A stretch of DNA of 64,000 bases from Candidatus Hydrogenedentota bacterium (GCA_016791475.1 JAEUWI010000028.1:1-64000); one strand, 5' to 3'; counted from the stretch's first letter, positions 33,454 through 43,501 are shown. Notes: generated by a model from the sequence alone, not told the origin. Numbers and translations are program-made.

Positions 33454-36400
33454 ATGTTTGTGCGAATGACCTGCTCCATCCTCGGTGTGGCGATCCTGGC
33501 TCTTCTGCCCGCCCACGCCGATCTCCTTCCGCCGATCTCCCGCGCGCCTCAGTATCCCCTGAAGACGCAGCGCATGCTGTGGACCGATGCCGAAGTGGCG
33601 ATGGCCCGGGAGAACATCGCGAAATATCCAGCGGCGCGGGCGATTGCGGATGCCACCATAAAGCGGGCCGATGTCTGGATGGCCTGGGAGGACACCGCGT
33701 TGCGGGCCATTGTGACGACGGCGGACGTGCCGCGCGCCTTCAACGACGCGACGGCGGGCTGTCCGAAATGCGGTATGGAACTCTATGAGAAGGGCGGGAC
33801 ATATCCCTGGATTATCGACCCGAAGGTACCGTTCAAGGTGACGTGCCCGGTGGACGGCAGCACCTATCCGAGCAACGATTTCGCGGCCTATTATGCATCG
33901 GGTATGAACGATCGTTCGCTGCTCACGGGCGACTACGCGGACGACGGACGGGGCTGGGTGTCACCGAGCGGCGAGAAGCACTGGTTTGTGGCGTATGCGA
34001 ATCACTGGACGTGGATGAACCACATCATTCCCGCGGCGCAGGATCTGGCCCGGGCCTACATTCTGACGGGCGATGCGACCTATGGGCGGAAAGCGGCGGT
34101 GCTGCTGGATCGCATCGCGGAAGTTTACCCGAACATGGATCACCATCCGCAGTCGCGCTATGGGGAACTCCAGGGCGCGCGGGGCGGGCGCTATGAAGGG
34201 AAGATCCTGAACCACATCTGGGAGACGGGCACGTTGACGTCGCTGGCCGAGGCCTATGACTATTGCTGGGACGCGATTGGAGATGACACCGTGTCGGGGA
34301 AGACGGCGGCGCAGGTGCGGGCGAACATCGAGGCGAATCTGCTCGAGGAAGGTATCGACGGCTATTTCTCCGGGAAGATTCGCGGCAATTTCGGCATGCA
34401 CCAGAAAGCTTTGGTCTTTGCGGGGCTGGCGCGTCAGTTTGGCAAGCAGGATGAATGGTTCGACGGCATCATGAACGACGCGGGCAGTGGAGAAGCAACG
34501 ACCGGGCTGAACTACGCGCTTTACAACCTGGTCTATCGCGACGGGCCGCCTTTCGAGACGGCGCCGGGCTACAACTTTTCCTGGGTGGCCAATATCACCA
34601 CGGTGGCGGAGGCCCTGCACCGCGCGAATCGCGACGTGTACGCCATTCCCAAGATGCGCCGGCTCTACGATGGCGTAATCGACGTGGTGAACATTGGCCA
34701 GCACACGCCTTCCGTGGGCGACAGCGGCTCGGTGTATGGCGGCTTTGTCGGGCGCGATGCCTACGTATACCAACGGGCCTGGCAGGTCTATCAAGACCCG
34801 AGATTTCTCGCGCACCTTCAGGGCTTCAACGCCACCGGCGACGGGGGCTTCATCGATTTCGAGAGCCTCTTTGCGCCGGTGATTCCTTCCGCGCCGCCCG
34901 TGAAGGCTCCGGTGCGATCAAGGCTGATGGACGGCTACGGCATGGCGATCTTGAACAATCCCGCGAACACGATTTCGCTGGCGCTCTACTACGGCTACAT
35001 GGGGGGACACGGCCACTTTGACCGGTTGAACTTCGAGCTCTATGCGAACAATCTTGTGATGATGCCCGATCTGGGCTATCCCGATTTCATGAACGCCTAT
35101 GTGCCCGGCATCTATACCTGGAGCAAGAACACCATCGCCCACAACACGGTCACGGTGGACGCCGCGCGGCAGCGGACCAACTACCCCGGCACGGTGCAGC
35201 GCTTTGTGGATGAGGGATTCGCCCGAGCGCTGGATATCGACGCCGCGCCGACCTATGGCCAGACGAGCGAGTACCGGCGGCGGCTGGTGATGGTGGACCT
35301 GGATGATGCCCGGAGCTACTTGGTGGATTGCTTTACGGTGAAGGGCGGCGGTCAGCACGACTATAGCCTGCACGGCCCGCCCGGGACCTTTACTCCATTG
35401 TCGGGCGAATGGAGCGAGCCGGCGGCGGGCACGCTGGCGGGTCCGGACGTCCCGCTGGAATATATCTACGACAATCCGGCGATGGCCACACCGGGGTACA
35501 CCGGCGGCTACTCGGACTACCGCGGTTCGGGTTTCCAGCACTTGTTTAACGTGCAGCGGCTGACCGGGGGCAGCGCCGCGGGCGAATGGATCCATGAGAA
35601 GAATCCCGAGGCGAAGCTCAGGCTTTACCGGCTGGATGCGCCGAAGGAGGCGATGCTTGCGGATGCGTTTATCTCGCCCGTGAAGTACAAGACGCCGGTA
35701 AAGTATGTGATTGGGCGCAATCAGGGTGATCAAATGGAATCCCAGTTTGTCTCGATTGCCGAGCCGTTCAGCGGTTCGGCGGCCATCCAGCAAGCCCGCA
35801 ATTTACCCTTGCGTGAAGGTTCCGGCGTGGCCGCGGAGGTGCGCTGGACCGGACCCGCGGCTGAGGTCATGCGCGATGTGGTGTTGATCAACACGGCGGG
35901 CGGAACGATGCGTCTCGCCGATGAAGACCTGCACACCGACGCGGCCATGGCCGTTGTGCGTTTTGCGAATGGGACGGTGTCGCGCCGATGGGCCACCGGC
36001 GGTACCTATCTCATGGCCGGAGGCGTCAGCTCCAGCCAGTCGGCCCCCCTCACGGGCACGGTCACTTCGGTCGACGCGGGTTCGGGTCGCATTCTTATCG
36101 CATGCGAAATGCTTTCGGCGGATGTCGGTTCGCTGGCCGGCAAGGTGATTCACTTTCAGAACGACTTTCGCCGCACGGCCCACCCCATCCTCGGGGCGGC
36201 ACCCGCGCCAGGCGGACTTCTGGTTACCGTGGGCGACGATCTGCTTGTGGGTCGCGTACGCATCGGCGCACTCCGCGCGGACGGCTTCACCACGGCCACG
36301 GGCATGGCCTTTGCCCCGGTCTACGATGGCGCCTACGCGACGGACGAGGCTTTCAGCGCCTTCGTGCCGATTACGGGCGTGAAAGGCGGCGTGGTGACCT

Positions 36401-36516
36401 ACACCGCACCCCGCGCGGACAGTGCGCCCTTTGTGTCGGGGGAGGACGCGTGGATCGTGAATGTGGGCCCTGGGGACCGTGTGGAGGTACCGATGGCGAC
36501 TGTTGGCGGTGGGTGA
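33454..36516 (+). CDS. Heparinase II/III family polysaccharide lyase, secreted
   Basis: A signal peptide (LGVAILALLPAHADLLPP) is followed by the alpha/alpha-toroid half (about 60-480; WTWMNHIIPAAQDLARAYIL, QSRYGELQGARGGRYEGKIL) and a beta-sandwich half starting near 500 (YMGGHGHFDRLNFELYANN, the heparinase II/III signature with its conserved His). Such enzymes cut uronic-acid glycans by beta-elimination; the glycan cannot be read here. An unusual insert at about 105-135 holds CPKCGMELYEKGG and a later TCPVDG, suggesting a zinc knuckle. Length 1,020 is large for the family; extra beta domains at the C-terminus explain this. Confidence 0.85.
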   Translation: MFVRMTCSILGVAILALLPAHADLLPPISRAPQYPLKTQRMLWTDAEVAMARENIAKYPAARAIADATIKRADVWMAWEDTALRAIVTTADVPRAFNDATAGCPKCGMELYEKGGTYPWIIDPKVPFKVTCPVDGSTYPSNDFAAYYASGMNDRSLLTGDYADDGRGWVSPSGEKHWFVAYANHWTWMNHIIPAAQDLARAYILTGDATYGRKAAVLLDRIAEVYPNMDHHPQSRYGELQGARGGRYEGKILNHIWETGTLTSLAEAYDYCWDAIGDDTVSGKTAAQVRANIEANLLEEGIDGYFSGKIRGNFGMHQKALVFAGLARQFGKQDEWFDGIMNDAGSGEATTGLNYALYNLVYRDGPPFETAPGYNFSWVANITTVAEALHRANRDVYAIPKMRRLYDGVIDVVNIGQHTPSVGDSGSVYGGFVGRDAYVYQRAWQVYQDPRFLAHLQGFNATGDGGFIDFESLFAPVIPSAPPVKAPVRSRLMDGYGMAILNNPANTISLALYYGYMGGHGHFDRLNFELYANNLVMMPDLGYPDFMNAYVPGIYTWSKNTIAHNTVTVDAARQRTNYPGTVQRFVDEGFARALDIDAAPTYGQTSEYRRRLVMVDLDDARSYLVDCFTVKGGGQHDYSLHGPPGTFTPLSGEWSEPAAGTLAGPDVPLEYIYDNPAMATPGYTGGYSDYRGSGFQHLFNVQRLTGGSAAGEWIHEKNPEAKLRLYRLDAPKEAMLADAFISPVKYKTPVKYVIGRNQGDQMESQFVSIAEPFSGSAAIQQARNLPLREGSGVAAEVRWTGPAAEVMRDVVLINTAGGTMRLADEDLHTDAAMAVVRFANGTVSRRWATGGTYLMAGGVSSSQSAPLTGTVTSVDAGSGRILIACEMLSADVGSLAGKVIHFQNDFRRTAHPILGAAPAPGGLLVTVGDDLLVGRVRIGALRADGFTTATGMAFAPVYDGAYATDEAFSAFVPITGVKGGVVTYTAPRADSAPFVSGEDAWIVNVGPGDRVEVPMATVGGG

Positions 36517-36537
36517 ACCATAATGCAATCCGAGTGG

Positions 36538-36576
36538 GCCGTTCCCCGCACGTAATGCGCGGGACGGTCCCGTCTC
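36538..36576. repeat. Shortened REPIN-like repeat, copy 4
   Basis: TTCCCCGCAC, a TAATG spacer and GCGGGACGGTCCCGTC form the box 2 / box 3 hairpin of the family; the outer boxes are missing. It lies between the convergent heparinase-type gene and lpdA, directly before the lpdA terminator. Confidence 0.65.
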
Positions 36577-36584
36577 AAATAGAA

Positions 36585-36616
36585 CCGGGCAGCCTCGCTG
36601 GTTGCGGGCTGCCCGG
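36585..36616 (-). terminator. Rho-independent terminator of the pyruvate dehydrogenase operon
   Basis: CCGGGCAGCC (36585-36594) pairs perfectly with GGCTGCCCGG (36607-36616) around a 12-base loop. On the minus strand it is followed by TTCTATTTGAGA. It lies about 16 bases after the lpdA stop. Confidence 0.85.
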
Positions 36617-36632
36617 ATGGTCTCTGGACTGC

Positions 36633-38054
36633 TTAGTGTTTCTTCGGGCGGTAGATGTGGGTGGCGGTGCCGAAGACGGAGCCGGCGGCTTCCATGACGG
36701 TTTCGCTGAGGGTGGGGTGGGGGTGGATGGTGAGGTCCATGTCGCTCACCAGGGCGCCCATCTCGATGGCCAGGGTACCTTCCGCGATGAGCTCGCCCGC
36801 GCCCGCGCCGACGATGCCCATGCCCAGCAGGCGGTGGGTTTCGGGATCGGAAATAATCTTGGTCATGCCTTCCATACGATTGATGGTGGTGGCGCGACCG
36901 GAGGCGGCCCAGGGGAAACGTGCGATGTGCACGTTGCGTTCCGTGCGCCTGGCCTCTTCTTCCGTGAGGCCGCACCAGGCGACTTCGGGGTCGGTAAAGA
37001 CGACGGCGGGGATGGCCTGGGGTTCGAAGGCGGCGTGGTGGCCGGCGATGACTTCGGCCGCGACGCGCCCTTCGGCGGAGGCTTTATGGGCGAGCATGGC
37101 ACCGCCCACGATGTCGCCGATGGCGAAGATATTGGGATCGGCGGTGCGCATCTGGGCATCGACTTCGATGAAGCCGCGATCATTGACCACGACGCCGGTG
37201 CTCTTGAGGCCGAGGCCGCTGGAGTTGGGTTTGCGGCCGATGCTCACGAGCACCTTGTCGAAGGTGCGCTGGGGCTTCTTGAGGTTCTCGCCTTCGAGGG
37301 TGACCTTGATGCCGGTCTTCTGCTCTTTCATATCGGCGATTTTGGTGTTCAGGAGGATTTCCTTGAACTGGGTCTCCAAGCGGGCCTGAAGGGGCTTCAC
37401 CAGGTCGCGGTCCGCGCCGGGCAAGAGTCCACCGGTCATTTCCACGCAGGTGACTTCGGAGCCGAGGGCCGAGTAGACGGTGCCGAGTTCCAGGCCGATA
37501 TAGCCGCCGCCCACGAGGAGCAGGGATTCGGGAATGTCGGTAAGCTTCAGAGCGCCGGTGGAGTTCATGATGCGCTCGGACTCGATCAGGGGCCCGAATC
37601 GGGCCGGACGCGAGCCGGCGGCGATGATGGTGTATTCCGCAGCCAGCTTGATCTGCTTGCCGTCGGCCAGGGTGACGACGAGGTTCTTCGAGTTTACGAA
37701 GGTGCCCCGGCCCTGAATGTAATTGATTTTGCGCGCTTTGACGAGCTGTCCGAGTCCGCCGGTCATCTGGTTGACGACGGCGTCGGTGGCGTTGCGTACG
37801 CGATTCAGGTCAATCTGGGGCTCGCCAAAGGTCAGTCCGAAGTGGGTGGATTCCCGGGCCTCGTTGATGACCTTGGCCACGTGGAGCAGGGCCTTGGACG
37901 GGATGCAGCCGCGGTAGAGGCAGGTGCCCCCGGGATTGGCTTCCACATCGATGAGGGTCACGTCGAGGCCGAGGTCCGCGGCCATAAATGCCGCGGCGTA
38001 ACCGCCGGGCCCGCCGCCCAGCACCGCGACCTGTGTGCTCTGATTGCTGCTCAT
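36633..38054 (-). CDS. lpdA: Dihydrolipoyl dehydrogenase (E3)
   Basis: E3 reoxidises dihydrolipoyl groups of 2-oxoacid dehydrogenases with NAD+. The FAD-binding GGGPGGYAAAF lies at about 13-23, the redox-active disulfide in GGTCLYRGCIPSK at about 43-55, the NAD-binding GGGYIGLELGTVYSALGSEV near 183-202, and the active-site His-Glu in TIHPHPTLSE near the end. Length 473 is standard and there is no N-terminal lipoyl domain. It is the last gene of the minus-strand aceE-aceF-lpdA operon, 62 bases after aceF. Confidence 0.96.
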   Translation of the reverse strand: MSSNQSTQVAVLGGGPGGYAAAFMAADLGLDVTLIDVEANPGGTCLYRGCIPSKALLHVAKVINEARESTHFGLTFGEPQIDLNRVRNATDAVVNQMTGGLGQLVKARKINYIQGRGTFVNSKNLVVTLADGKQIKLAAEYTIIAAGSRPARFGPLIESERIMNSTGALKLTDIPESLLLVGGGYIGLELGTVYSALGSEVTCVEMTGGLLPGADRDLVKPLQARLETQFKEILLNTKIADMKEQKTGIKVTLEGENLKKPQRTFDKVLVSIGRKPNSSGLGLKSTGVVVNDRGFIEVDAQMRTADPNIFAIGDIVGGAMLAHKASAEGRVAAEVIAGHHAAFEPQAIPAVVFTDPEVAWCGLTEEEARRTERNVHIARFPWAASGRATTINRMEGMTKIISDPETHRLLGMGIVGAGAGELIAEGTLAIEMGALVSDMDLTIHPHPTLSETVMEAAGSVFGTATHIYRPKKH

Positions 38055-38116
38055 ACGTTTATCCTCTTCCCCCTTCGGGGTCGTTTTCGTTGTTCTATCG
38101 TTGGTCGTCCGGGGGG

Positions 38117-39481
38117 TCAGGATTCCAGGATGAGTTTCCAGGGGTTTTCGAGGGCCTCGGCTACCCAGCGCATGAAGCGCGCGGCGTCCGCCCCGTCGAT
38201 GAGGCGGTGGTCGTAGGAGAGGCTCAGGGGCAACATGGTGCGGGGCACGAGCTGGCCATTCTGGAAGACGCCTTCGACGGCGGAGCGGGAGACGCCGAGA
38301 ATGGCGACTTCCGGCGAGTTGACGATGGGGGTAAAGCCGGTGCCGCCCAGGCCGCCCAGATTGCTGATGGTGAAGGTCGTTCCGGACATGTCGTCCAGGC
38401 TGAGCTTGCGATCACGGGCTTTCTTCGCGATTACGGGCAACTCCAGGGCGAGGTCCTGAAGGCTCTTCTGGTCCACATTGCGGATAGCGGGGACGAGCAG
38501 GCCGGCGGGGGTTTCCACGGCGACGCCGATGTTGTAGTACTGCTTGAAGATGATCTCTTCCGTGGCCAGATCGATGCTCGCATTGAACTTCGGGAAGCGG
38601 CGCAGGGCCTCGGTGACGACCTTCATGAGAAAGACCGTGACCGTCAGACTGCCGCCCTTGGCCTTGATGCCGGGGGCGTACTGCTGGCGGATCTGCTCGA
38701 GGGCGGTAATATCCGCCTTGTCGAAGTGGGTCACGTGGGGAATGGTGGTCCAGCAGTGGGTCATGTGCTCGGTGGTCTTCTTGCGGACGCCGTTCATGGC
38801 TTCGCGCACCACCTTTCCCCAGCGGTCATCGGCTACGGAACCGGCCAAGGCCACCGGCGCGGGGGTTACCGCCACAGGGGCGGGCGCAACGACCGGAGCG
38901 GGTGCGGGCGGGGCCGTGACGACGGGCGTGGCGCCGGAGGCGGCGGCGAACTGCTCCACATCGTGGGCGCTGATGCGGCCCGAGGGATCGGCCGTGGGGA
39001 CATCTTCCAGGCGGACACCGAGGACGCGGGCGAGCTTGCGGACGGAGGGGGAGGCCTGGATGTGCGCGCTCGAACGGGCCACGGGCGCGACTGGAGCCGT
39101 GGCGCGTGGCGCGGGCGCCGCCACAGTCGCCGCGGGCGCTACGGGTGCGGGAGCAACCGGAGGGGCCACAGGCGCGGGCGCCGGGGTCGGAGCTGGTGCG
39201 GGAGCGGGAGCGGGCTTTTCCGCCTTGGGCGCCGCGGCGCCGTCCGCCTTTTCGTACACAAGGATAACCTGGCCCACGCTGACCTTGTCTCCGGTCTTGA
39301 CGTTGATCTTCGTGATCTTTCCAGAAACCGGAATCGGGATTTCCGCCACGGCCTTGTCGGTCTCGATTTCGATGATGGGCGAATTCGCGGCCACCGTGTC
39401 GCCCACTTTGGCCAGTAGGGTCGCAACCGTACCCGACGTGACGCCTTCACCCAGTTCAGGGAGCTTGAATTCTGTCGCCAT
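38117..39481 (-). CDS. aceF: Dihydrolipoamide acetyltransferase (E2 of pyruvate dehydrogenase)
   Basis: One lipoyl domain (residues 1-75; lipoyl-Lys in EIETDKAVAEIP) is followed by an Ala/Pro linker, the E1/E3-binding domain (SPSVRKLARVLGVRLEDVPT), a second Ala/Pro linker, and the catalytic domain with DHRLIDGADAARF at its active site. E2 transfers acetyl from lipoyl to CoA and forms the complex core. A single lipoyl domain contrasts with three in E. coli. I chose the ATG at 39481, giving MATEFKLPELGEGV and an AGGA site; an in-frame ATG six codons earlier has none. Confidence 0.96.
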   Translation of the reverse strand: MATEFKLPELGEGVTSGTVATLLAKVGDTVAANSPIIEIETDKAVAEIPIPVSGKITKINVKTGDKVSVGQVILVYEKADGAAAPKAEKPAPAPAPAPTPAPAPVAPPVAPAPVAPAATVAAPAPRATAPVAPVARSSAHIQASPSVRKLARVLGVRLEDVPTADPSGRISAHDVEQFAAASGATPVVTAPPAPAPVVAPAPVAVTPAPVALAGSVADDRWGKVVREAMNGVRKKTTEHMTHCWTTIPHVTHFDKADITALEQIRQQYAPGIKAKGGSLTVTVFLMKVVTEALRRFPKFNASIDLATEEIIFKQYYNIGVAVETPAGLLVPAIRNVDQKSLQDLALELPVIAKKARDRKLSLDDMSGTTFTISNLGGLGGTGFTPIVNSPEVAILGVSRSAVEGVFQNGQLVPRTMLPLSLSYDHRLIDGADAARFMRWVAEALENPWKLILES

Positions 39482-39611
39482 GGATTTCTGTTCCTGCATG
39501 GTTCGGGCCGTGCAATCACCGCTGGAATAATGGTGTCATTCTCTGGTGAAGCTGGACGTGAGCTCTGCCCACAACCCGGTTTCTCAATCGTGTTCAAGGA
39601 CTACATGCGCG

Positions 39612-39675
39612 TCTCAGGGACAACAGGGACTTCAGGGACAGCAGTAACGTCTCATTCTGCTGTCCCTGAAGTCGC
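39612..39675. repeat. Perfect 17-bp hairpin of AGGGACTTC-type repeat between aceE and aceF
   Basis: GACTTCAGGGACAGCAG (39628-39644) and CTGCTGTCCCTGAAGTC (39657-39673) are perfect reverse complements around a 12-base loop. An extra iteration (CAGGGACAACAGGGAC) precedes the left arm. It resembles the GGGACTCAAGGGAC repeats near 62600. It lies in the 284-base aceE-aceF gap, where it could protect or attenuate the mRNA. Confidence 0.75.
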
Positions 39676-39765
39676 TGCCGTCGCTGGAAGCGATAAGAAT
39701 GGCCCGGCTTCTCGCCGCGAGGGCATTCCCGTCAAATCGCGTGACTGCGTACTAATGCTGAGTTT

Positions 39766-42432
39766 CTAGGCCGAGGCGGGATCGGGCTTGTGGGGCGCGA
39801 TCTTCAATTCCTTCATGGCCGCCTTGACCACATCGATTTTGATCTTGCCCGCGCGGGCCAGTGCCGACAGGGTGGCGAAGACGATGTGGCGCGCATCCAC
39901 TTCGAAGTGATCGCGCAGGGCCTCTCGGGACTCGCTGCGGCCGAAACCGTCGGTGCCGAGGCTTTCGATGCCCTGGGGCACCCACTTATACAGTCCGTCG
40001 GGCAGTACTTTCATGTAGTCGGAAGCGGCCACAACCACGCCCTCTTCCCCGGCCAGGCACTTGGTGACATAGGGCACACGGGGCTTCGAGCCGGGGTGGA
40101 GGCGGTTCCAGCGTTCGGCGGCCAGTCCGTCGCGGCGCAGTTCGCCATAGCTCGTCACGCTCCAGACGTCGGCGGAGACTTTGTACTTCTCCAACATCTC
40201 CTGGGCCTTGAGCACTTCATTCATGATGGCGCCGCTGCCGAGCAACTGGGCGCGGAGTTTGGTGGGCTTCATCTCGGAGGGCCTGAACTTGTACATGCCC
40301 TTGAGGATGCCCTCGCGGACGCCTTTGCCCTTGGGCATGGCGGGCATCGCGTAGGGTTCATTTTCCACCGTGAGGTAGTAGAAGACCGCTTCCTGCTCCT
40401 GGTACATGCGCCGGATGCCGTCCTGAACGATGACAGCCAGTTCAAAGGCGAAGGCCGGGTCGTAGCAGAGCATGTTGGGGACGGTGCTGCCGAGGACCAG
40501 GCTGTGCCCGTCCTGGTGCTGGAGGCCTTCGCCGTTCAGGGTCGTACGGCCGGCGGTGCCGCCGACGAGGAAGCCCCGGCAGCGGATATCGCCCGCCAGC
40601 CACACCAGGTCGCCGATGCGCTGCATGCCGAACATGGAGTAGTAAATATAGAAGGGGATGGTGTTGATGCCGTGGGTGGCATAAGCCGTGCCCGCCGCCA
40701 GGAAAGAGGCCATGGAGCCGGCTTCGTTGATGCCCTCTTCCAGAATCTGGCCGTCGGTGGCTTCACGGTAATAAAGCAGGTTGTCCGCGTCCACGGGCTC
40801 ATAAAGCTGGCCCTTGGAAGAATAGATGCCGACCTGGCGGAAGAGGCCGTCCATGCCGAAGGTGCGGGCTTCATCGGGCACGATGGGCACCACGAGTTTG
40901 CCCAGGGCCTTGTCGCGCAACAGGATGGCCAGGATGCGCACGAAGACCATGGTGGTCGACACGGCCCGGTCGTTGCCGGTAAGGAATTCCTTGATGAGCT
41001 CGTCGCCCGGGGCCTTGAGGGCGGGCGCCGTAACTTCGCGGCGGGGCAGCGAGCCGCCCAGCGCGGCGCGGCGCGCCTTGAGGTACTGAATTTCCGGGCT
41101 GTCCTCGGCGGGTTTGTAGAAGGGCGCGTAGGCCACGTCGTCGTCGGTGATGGGGATGCCGAAGTTGCCGCGAAACTCGCGCAGCTCGTCTTCGTTCATT
41201 TTTTTCTGCTGGTGGGTGATGTTCTTGCCTTCACCCGCCTCGCCCAGACCGTAGCCCTTGACGGTTTTGGCCAGAATTACTGTGGGGCGGCCTTCGGTAT
41301 CCACCGCCTTCTTGTAGGCCGCATAGACCTTGATCGGGTCGTGGCCGCCGCGCTTGATTTTGCGCAGTTGCTCGTCGGTGACGGTATCCAGAAGCGGTTT
41401 CAGCTCGGGGTCGCGTTCCAGAAACCAGCGGCGGATATAATCGCCGGATTCCACGGTGAACTTCTGGTAGTCGCCGTCCACCGCGCCTTCCAGCACGTTG
41501 ATCAGGCGACCGCCCAGTTCGGACTTAAAGATGGGGTCCCACTCGCTGCCCCAGATCACCTTGATGACGTTCCAGCCCGCGCCGCGGAAGATTCGCTCCA
41601 GTTCCTGGATGATCTTGCCATTGCCGCGCACGGGACCGTCAAGGCGCTGGAGATTGCAATTGATTACAAAGATCAGGTTGTCGAGCTGCTCGCGCACGGC
41701 CAGGCCGATGGCGCCGAGGGTTTCGGGCTCGTCGCACTCGCCATCGCCCAGGAAAGCCCACACATGGCCGCCGTTATTGGGCTTCAGACCCCGGTGCTCC
41801 AGGTAGCGGTTGAAGCGCGCCTGGTAGATAGCCATGATTGGACCAAGGCCCATGGATACGGTGGGGAACTGCCAGAAGTTGGGCATGAGCCACGGGTGCG
41901 GGTAGGACGACAGGCCGCCGCCCTTCGCCAGCTCGCGGCGGAAGTTCTTGAGGTCTTTTTCGTTCAGACGGCCTTCCACATAGGCGCGGGCATACATGCC
42001 GGGGGAGGCGTGGCCCTGGAAGTAGATCTGGTCGCCGCCGTGGGATTCCGTGCGGCCGTGGAAGAAGTGGTTGAAGCCCACTTCATAGAGGTTTGCCGAG
42101 GAGGCATAGGTGGAGATATGGCCGCCGATGCCGTCCAGTTCGCGGTTGGCGCGCACGACCATGGCCATGGCGTTCCAGCGGATGGTGGATTTGTTCAGGC
42201 GCTCCAGCTCGCGATCACCGGGATATTCCGGTTCATCATCCGCTGGGATGGTGTTGATATAAGGCGTATTGGCCGTAAACGGCAGGCGGACGCCGTGGGC
42301 GTAGGCATAATCCGACAGGCGGTACATGAGGGCGGTCGCCGCGGCAACGCCCGATTCCGCGACCAGATCGTCCAGCGCGTCCATCCATTCCTGGGCTACT
42401 TGTTCTTCCAAAGGTTCGGGTTCTACACTCAC
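39766..42432 (-). CDS. aceE: Pyruvate dehydrogenase E1 component, homodimeric type
   Basis: E1 decarboxylates pyruvate with thiamine diphosphate and reductively acetylates the lipoyl group of E2. Length 888 and overall pattern match the single-chain E1 of gamma-proteobacteria, not the split alpha/beta form. Seen: the substrate-channel HISTYASSANLYEVGFNHFF, the ThDP motif GDGECDEPETLGAI, continuing to NLIFVINCNLQ, and the transketolase-like pyrimidine and C-terminal domains (EGLQHQDGHSLVLGSTVPN). It starts at GTG (42432) with AAAGG upstream. It opens the aceE-aceF-lpdA operon. Confidence 0.97.
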   Translation of the reverse strand: MSVEPEPLEEQVAQEWMDALDDLVAESGVAAATALMYRLSDYAYAHGVRLPFTANTPYINTIPADDEPEYPGDRELERLNKSTIRWNAMAMVVRANRELDGIGGHISTYASSANLYEVGFNHFFHGRTESHGGDQIYFQGHASPGMYARAYVEGRLNEKDLKNFRRELAKGGGLSSYPHPWLMPNFWQFPTVSMGLGPIMAIYQARFNRYLEHRGLKPNNGGHVWAFLGDGECDEPETLGAIGLAVREQLDNLIFVINCNLQRLDGPVRGNGKIIQELERIFRGAGWNVIKVIWGSEWDPIFKSELGGRLINVLEGAVDGDYQKFTVESGDYIRRWFLERDPELKPLLDTVTDEQLRKIKRGGHDPIKVYAAYKKAVDTEGRPTVILAKTVKGYGLGEAGEGKNITHQQKKMNEDELREFRGNFGIPITDDDVAYAPFYKPAEDSPEIQYLKARRAALGGSLPRREVTAPALKAPGDELIKEFLTGNDRAVSTTMVFVRILAILLRDKALGKLVVPIVPDEARTFGMDGLFRQVGIYSSKGQLYEPVDADNLLYYREATDGQILEEGINEAGSMASFLAAGTAYATHGINTIPFYIYYSMFGMQRIGDLVWLAGDIRCRGFLVGGTAGRTTLNGEGLQHQDGHSLVLGSTVPNMLCYDPAFAFELAVIVQDGIRRMYQEQEAVFYYLTVENEPYAMPAMPKGKGVREGILKGMYKFRPSEMKPTKLRAQLLGSGAIMNEVLKAQEMLEKYKVSADVWSVTSYGELRRDGLAAERWNRLHPGSKPRVPYVTKCLAGEEGVVVAASDYMKVLPDGLYKWVPQGIESLGTDGFGRSESREALRDHFEVDARHIVFATLSALARAGKIKIDVVKAAMKELKIAPHKPDPASA

Positions 42433-42674
42433 CGGGGACCTTTATCCTTTCCGCTTCGATGCACACGCATACGCGTACCGCAAAACTATAGATATCGCTG
42501 ACTCGCGAAGGGCATCCTTGTCCAAAACCCGGCAAGCACCGGGCGACATGGTATTGTATGCCAGTCATGCGCCATACATCAAGGCGGGGGACCCCGCGCG
42601 CTCTATCGACAAGGGTTGCAAGCGCTTATAGCTGGGGCGACGGCGCCTGTTCAGGAAGGCATAAAAGCGAAATT

Positions 42675-42703
42675 CGAGAAAAACGCGTGACGGGTTTTTC
42701 TCG
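42675..42703 (-). terminator. Terminator of the HAD phosphatase gene
   Basis: CGAGAAAAAC (42675-42684) pairs with GTTTTTCTCG (42694-42703). The stem itself brings a run of five T on either strand. It follows the stop codon by about 25 bases. Confidence 0.65.
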
Positions 42704-42727
42704 CGGCTTTCCGCAGGCCGCGATCCG

Positions 42728-43501
42728 TCAGGGCTCGATTTCGGCCACCGAGTCGATGACACGGGTCGGTTGGAAGGGGAACTGGCGCAGATGCTCGCGA
42801 TCGGTGATCCCGCTGAGCACCAGGATGGTGCCGAGGCCGGTTTGAACGCCCGCGATGATATCGGTGTCCATGTTGTCACCGATCATGATGGTGTTTTCCG
42901 AGTGCACGCCCAGGTGGTTGAGCGCGAGGCGCATCATGAGGGGATTGGGCTTGCCGATGAACAGGGGGCGACGCCCGGCGGCCTGCTCGATCAAGGCGGC
43001 CATGGCGCCGCAGGCGGGCACGATGCCGTACTCACTGGGGCCGGACTTGTCCGGGTTCGTGGCGATGAAGTGGGCTCCTCCAGTCACCAGGCGGATGGCG
43101 GTGGTAATCTGGTCGAAGCTGTAGGCGTGGGTTTCGCCAAGGACGACATAGTCGGGGTTGCGATCGGTGATGACATAGCCCACATCGTGGATGGCGTGGG
43201 TCAACCCGCTCTCGCCGACGACATACGCGGTGCCTTCGGGTTTCTGGAGGTGTAGGAACTGTGCGGTGGCCATGGCGGAGGTGTAGATGCGCTCCGGCTC
43301 GATGTCGAGCCCCGTGGCGCGGAGGCGGTAGGCCAGGTCGCGGGTGGTATAGAGGGGGTTGTTGGTGAGGACCATGAATTTACAGTCCGCCGCGCGGAGC
43401 CGGGCAATGAACTCGGCCGCGCCGGGAATGGGCTGCTGGCCGCGCACGAGTACGCCGTCCATATCGATCAAGTAATTCTTCTTCTCGTTCGCGTTGCTCA
43501 T
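42728..43501 (-). CDS. HAD-IIA family sugar phosphatase (NagD-like)
   Basis: Residues 11-16 contain LIDMDGVL, with the nucleophile and acid/base aspartates. Motif II is MVLTNNP, motif III includes [14 protein letters not shown], and motif IV is [13 protein letters not shown]. This is the NagD/AraL-type C2-cap phosphatase family acting on small sugar or nucleotide phosphates. Length 257. I chose the ATG at 43501; a GTG five codons earlier is also in frame. It is separated from the giant gene upstream by that gene's terminator, so it probably has its own promoter or depends on read-through. Confidence 0.9.
   Translation of the reverse strand: MSNANEKKNYLIDMDGVLVRGQQPIPGAAEFIARLRAADCKFMVLTNNPLYTTRDLAYRLRATGLDIEPERIYTSAMATAQFLHLQKPEGTAYVVGESGLTHAIHDVGYVITDRNPDYVVLGETHAYSFDQITTAIRLVTGGAHFIATNPDKSGPSEYGIVPACGAMAALIEQAAGRRPLFIGKPNPLMMRLALNHLGVHSENTIMIGDNMDTDIIAGVQTGLGTILVLSGITDREHLRQFPFQPTRVIDSVAEIEP

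Noticed and set aside
35988-42501. Long plus-strand open frames opposite lpdA, aceF and aceE
   Set aside because: The minus-strand genes carry complete catalytic motifs; the plus-strand translations are Gly/Val/Ala-rich shadows.
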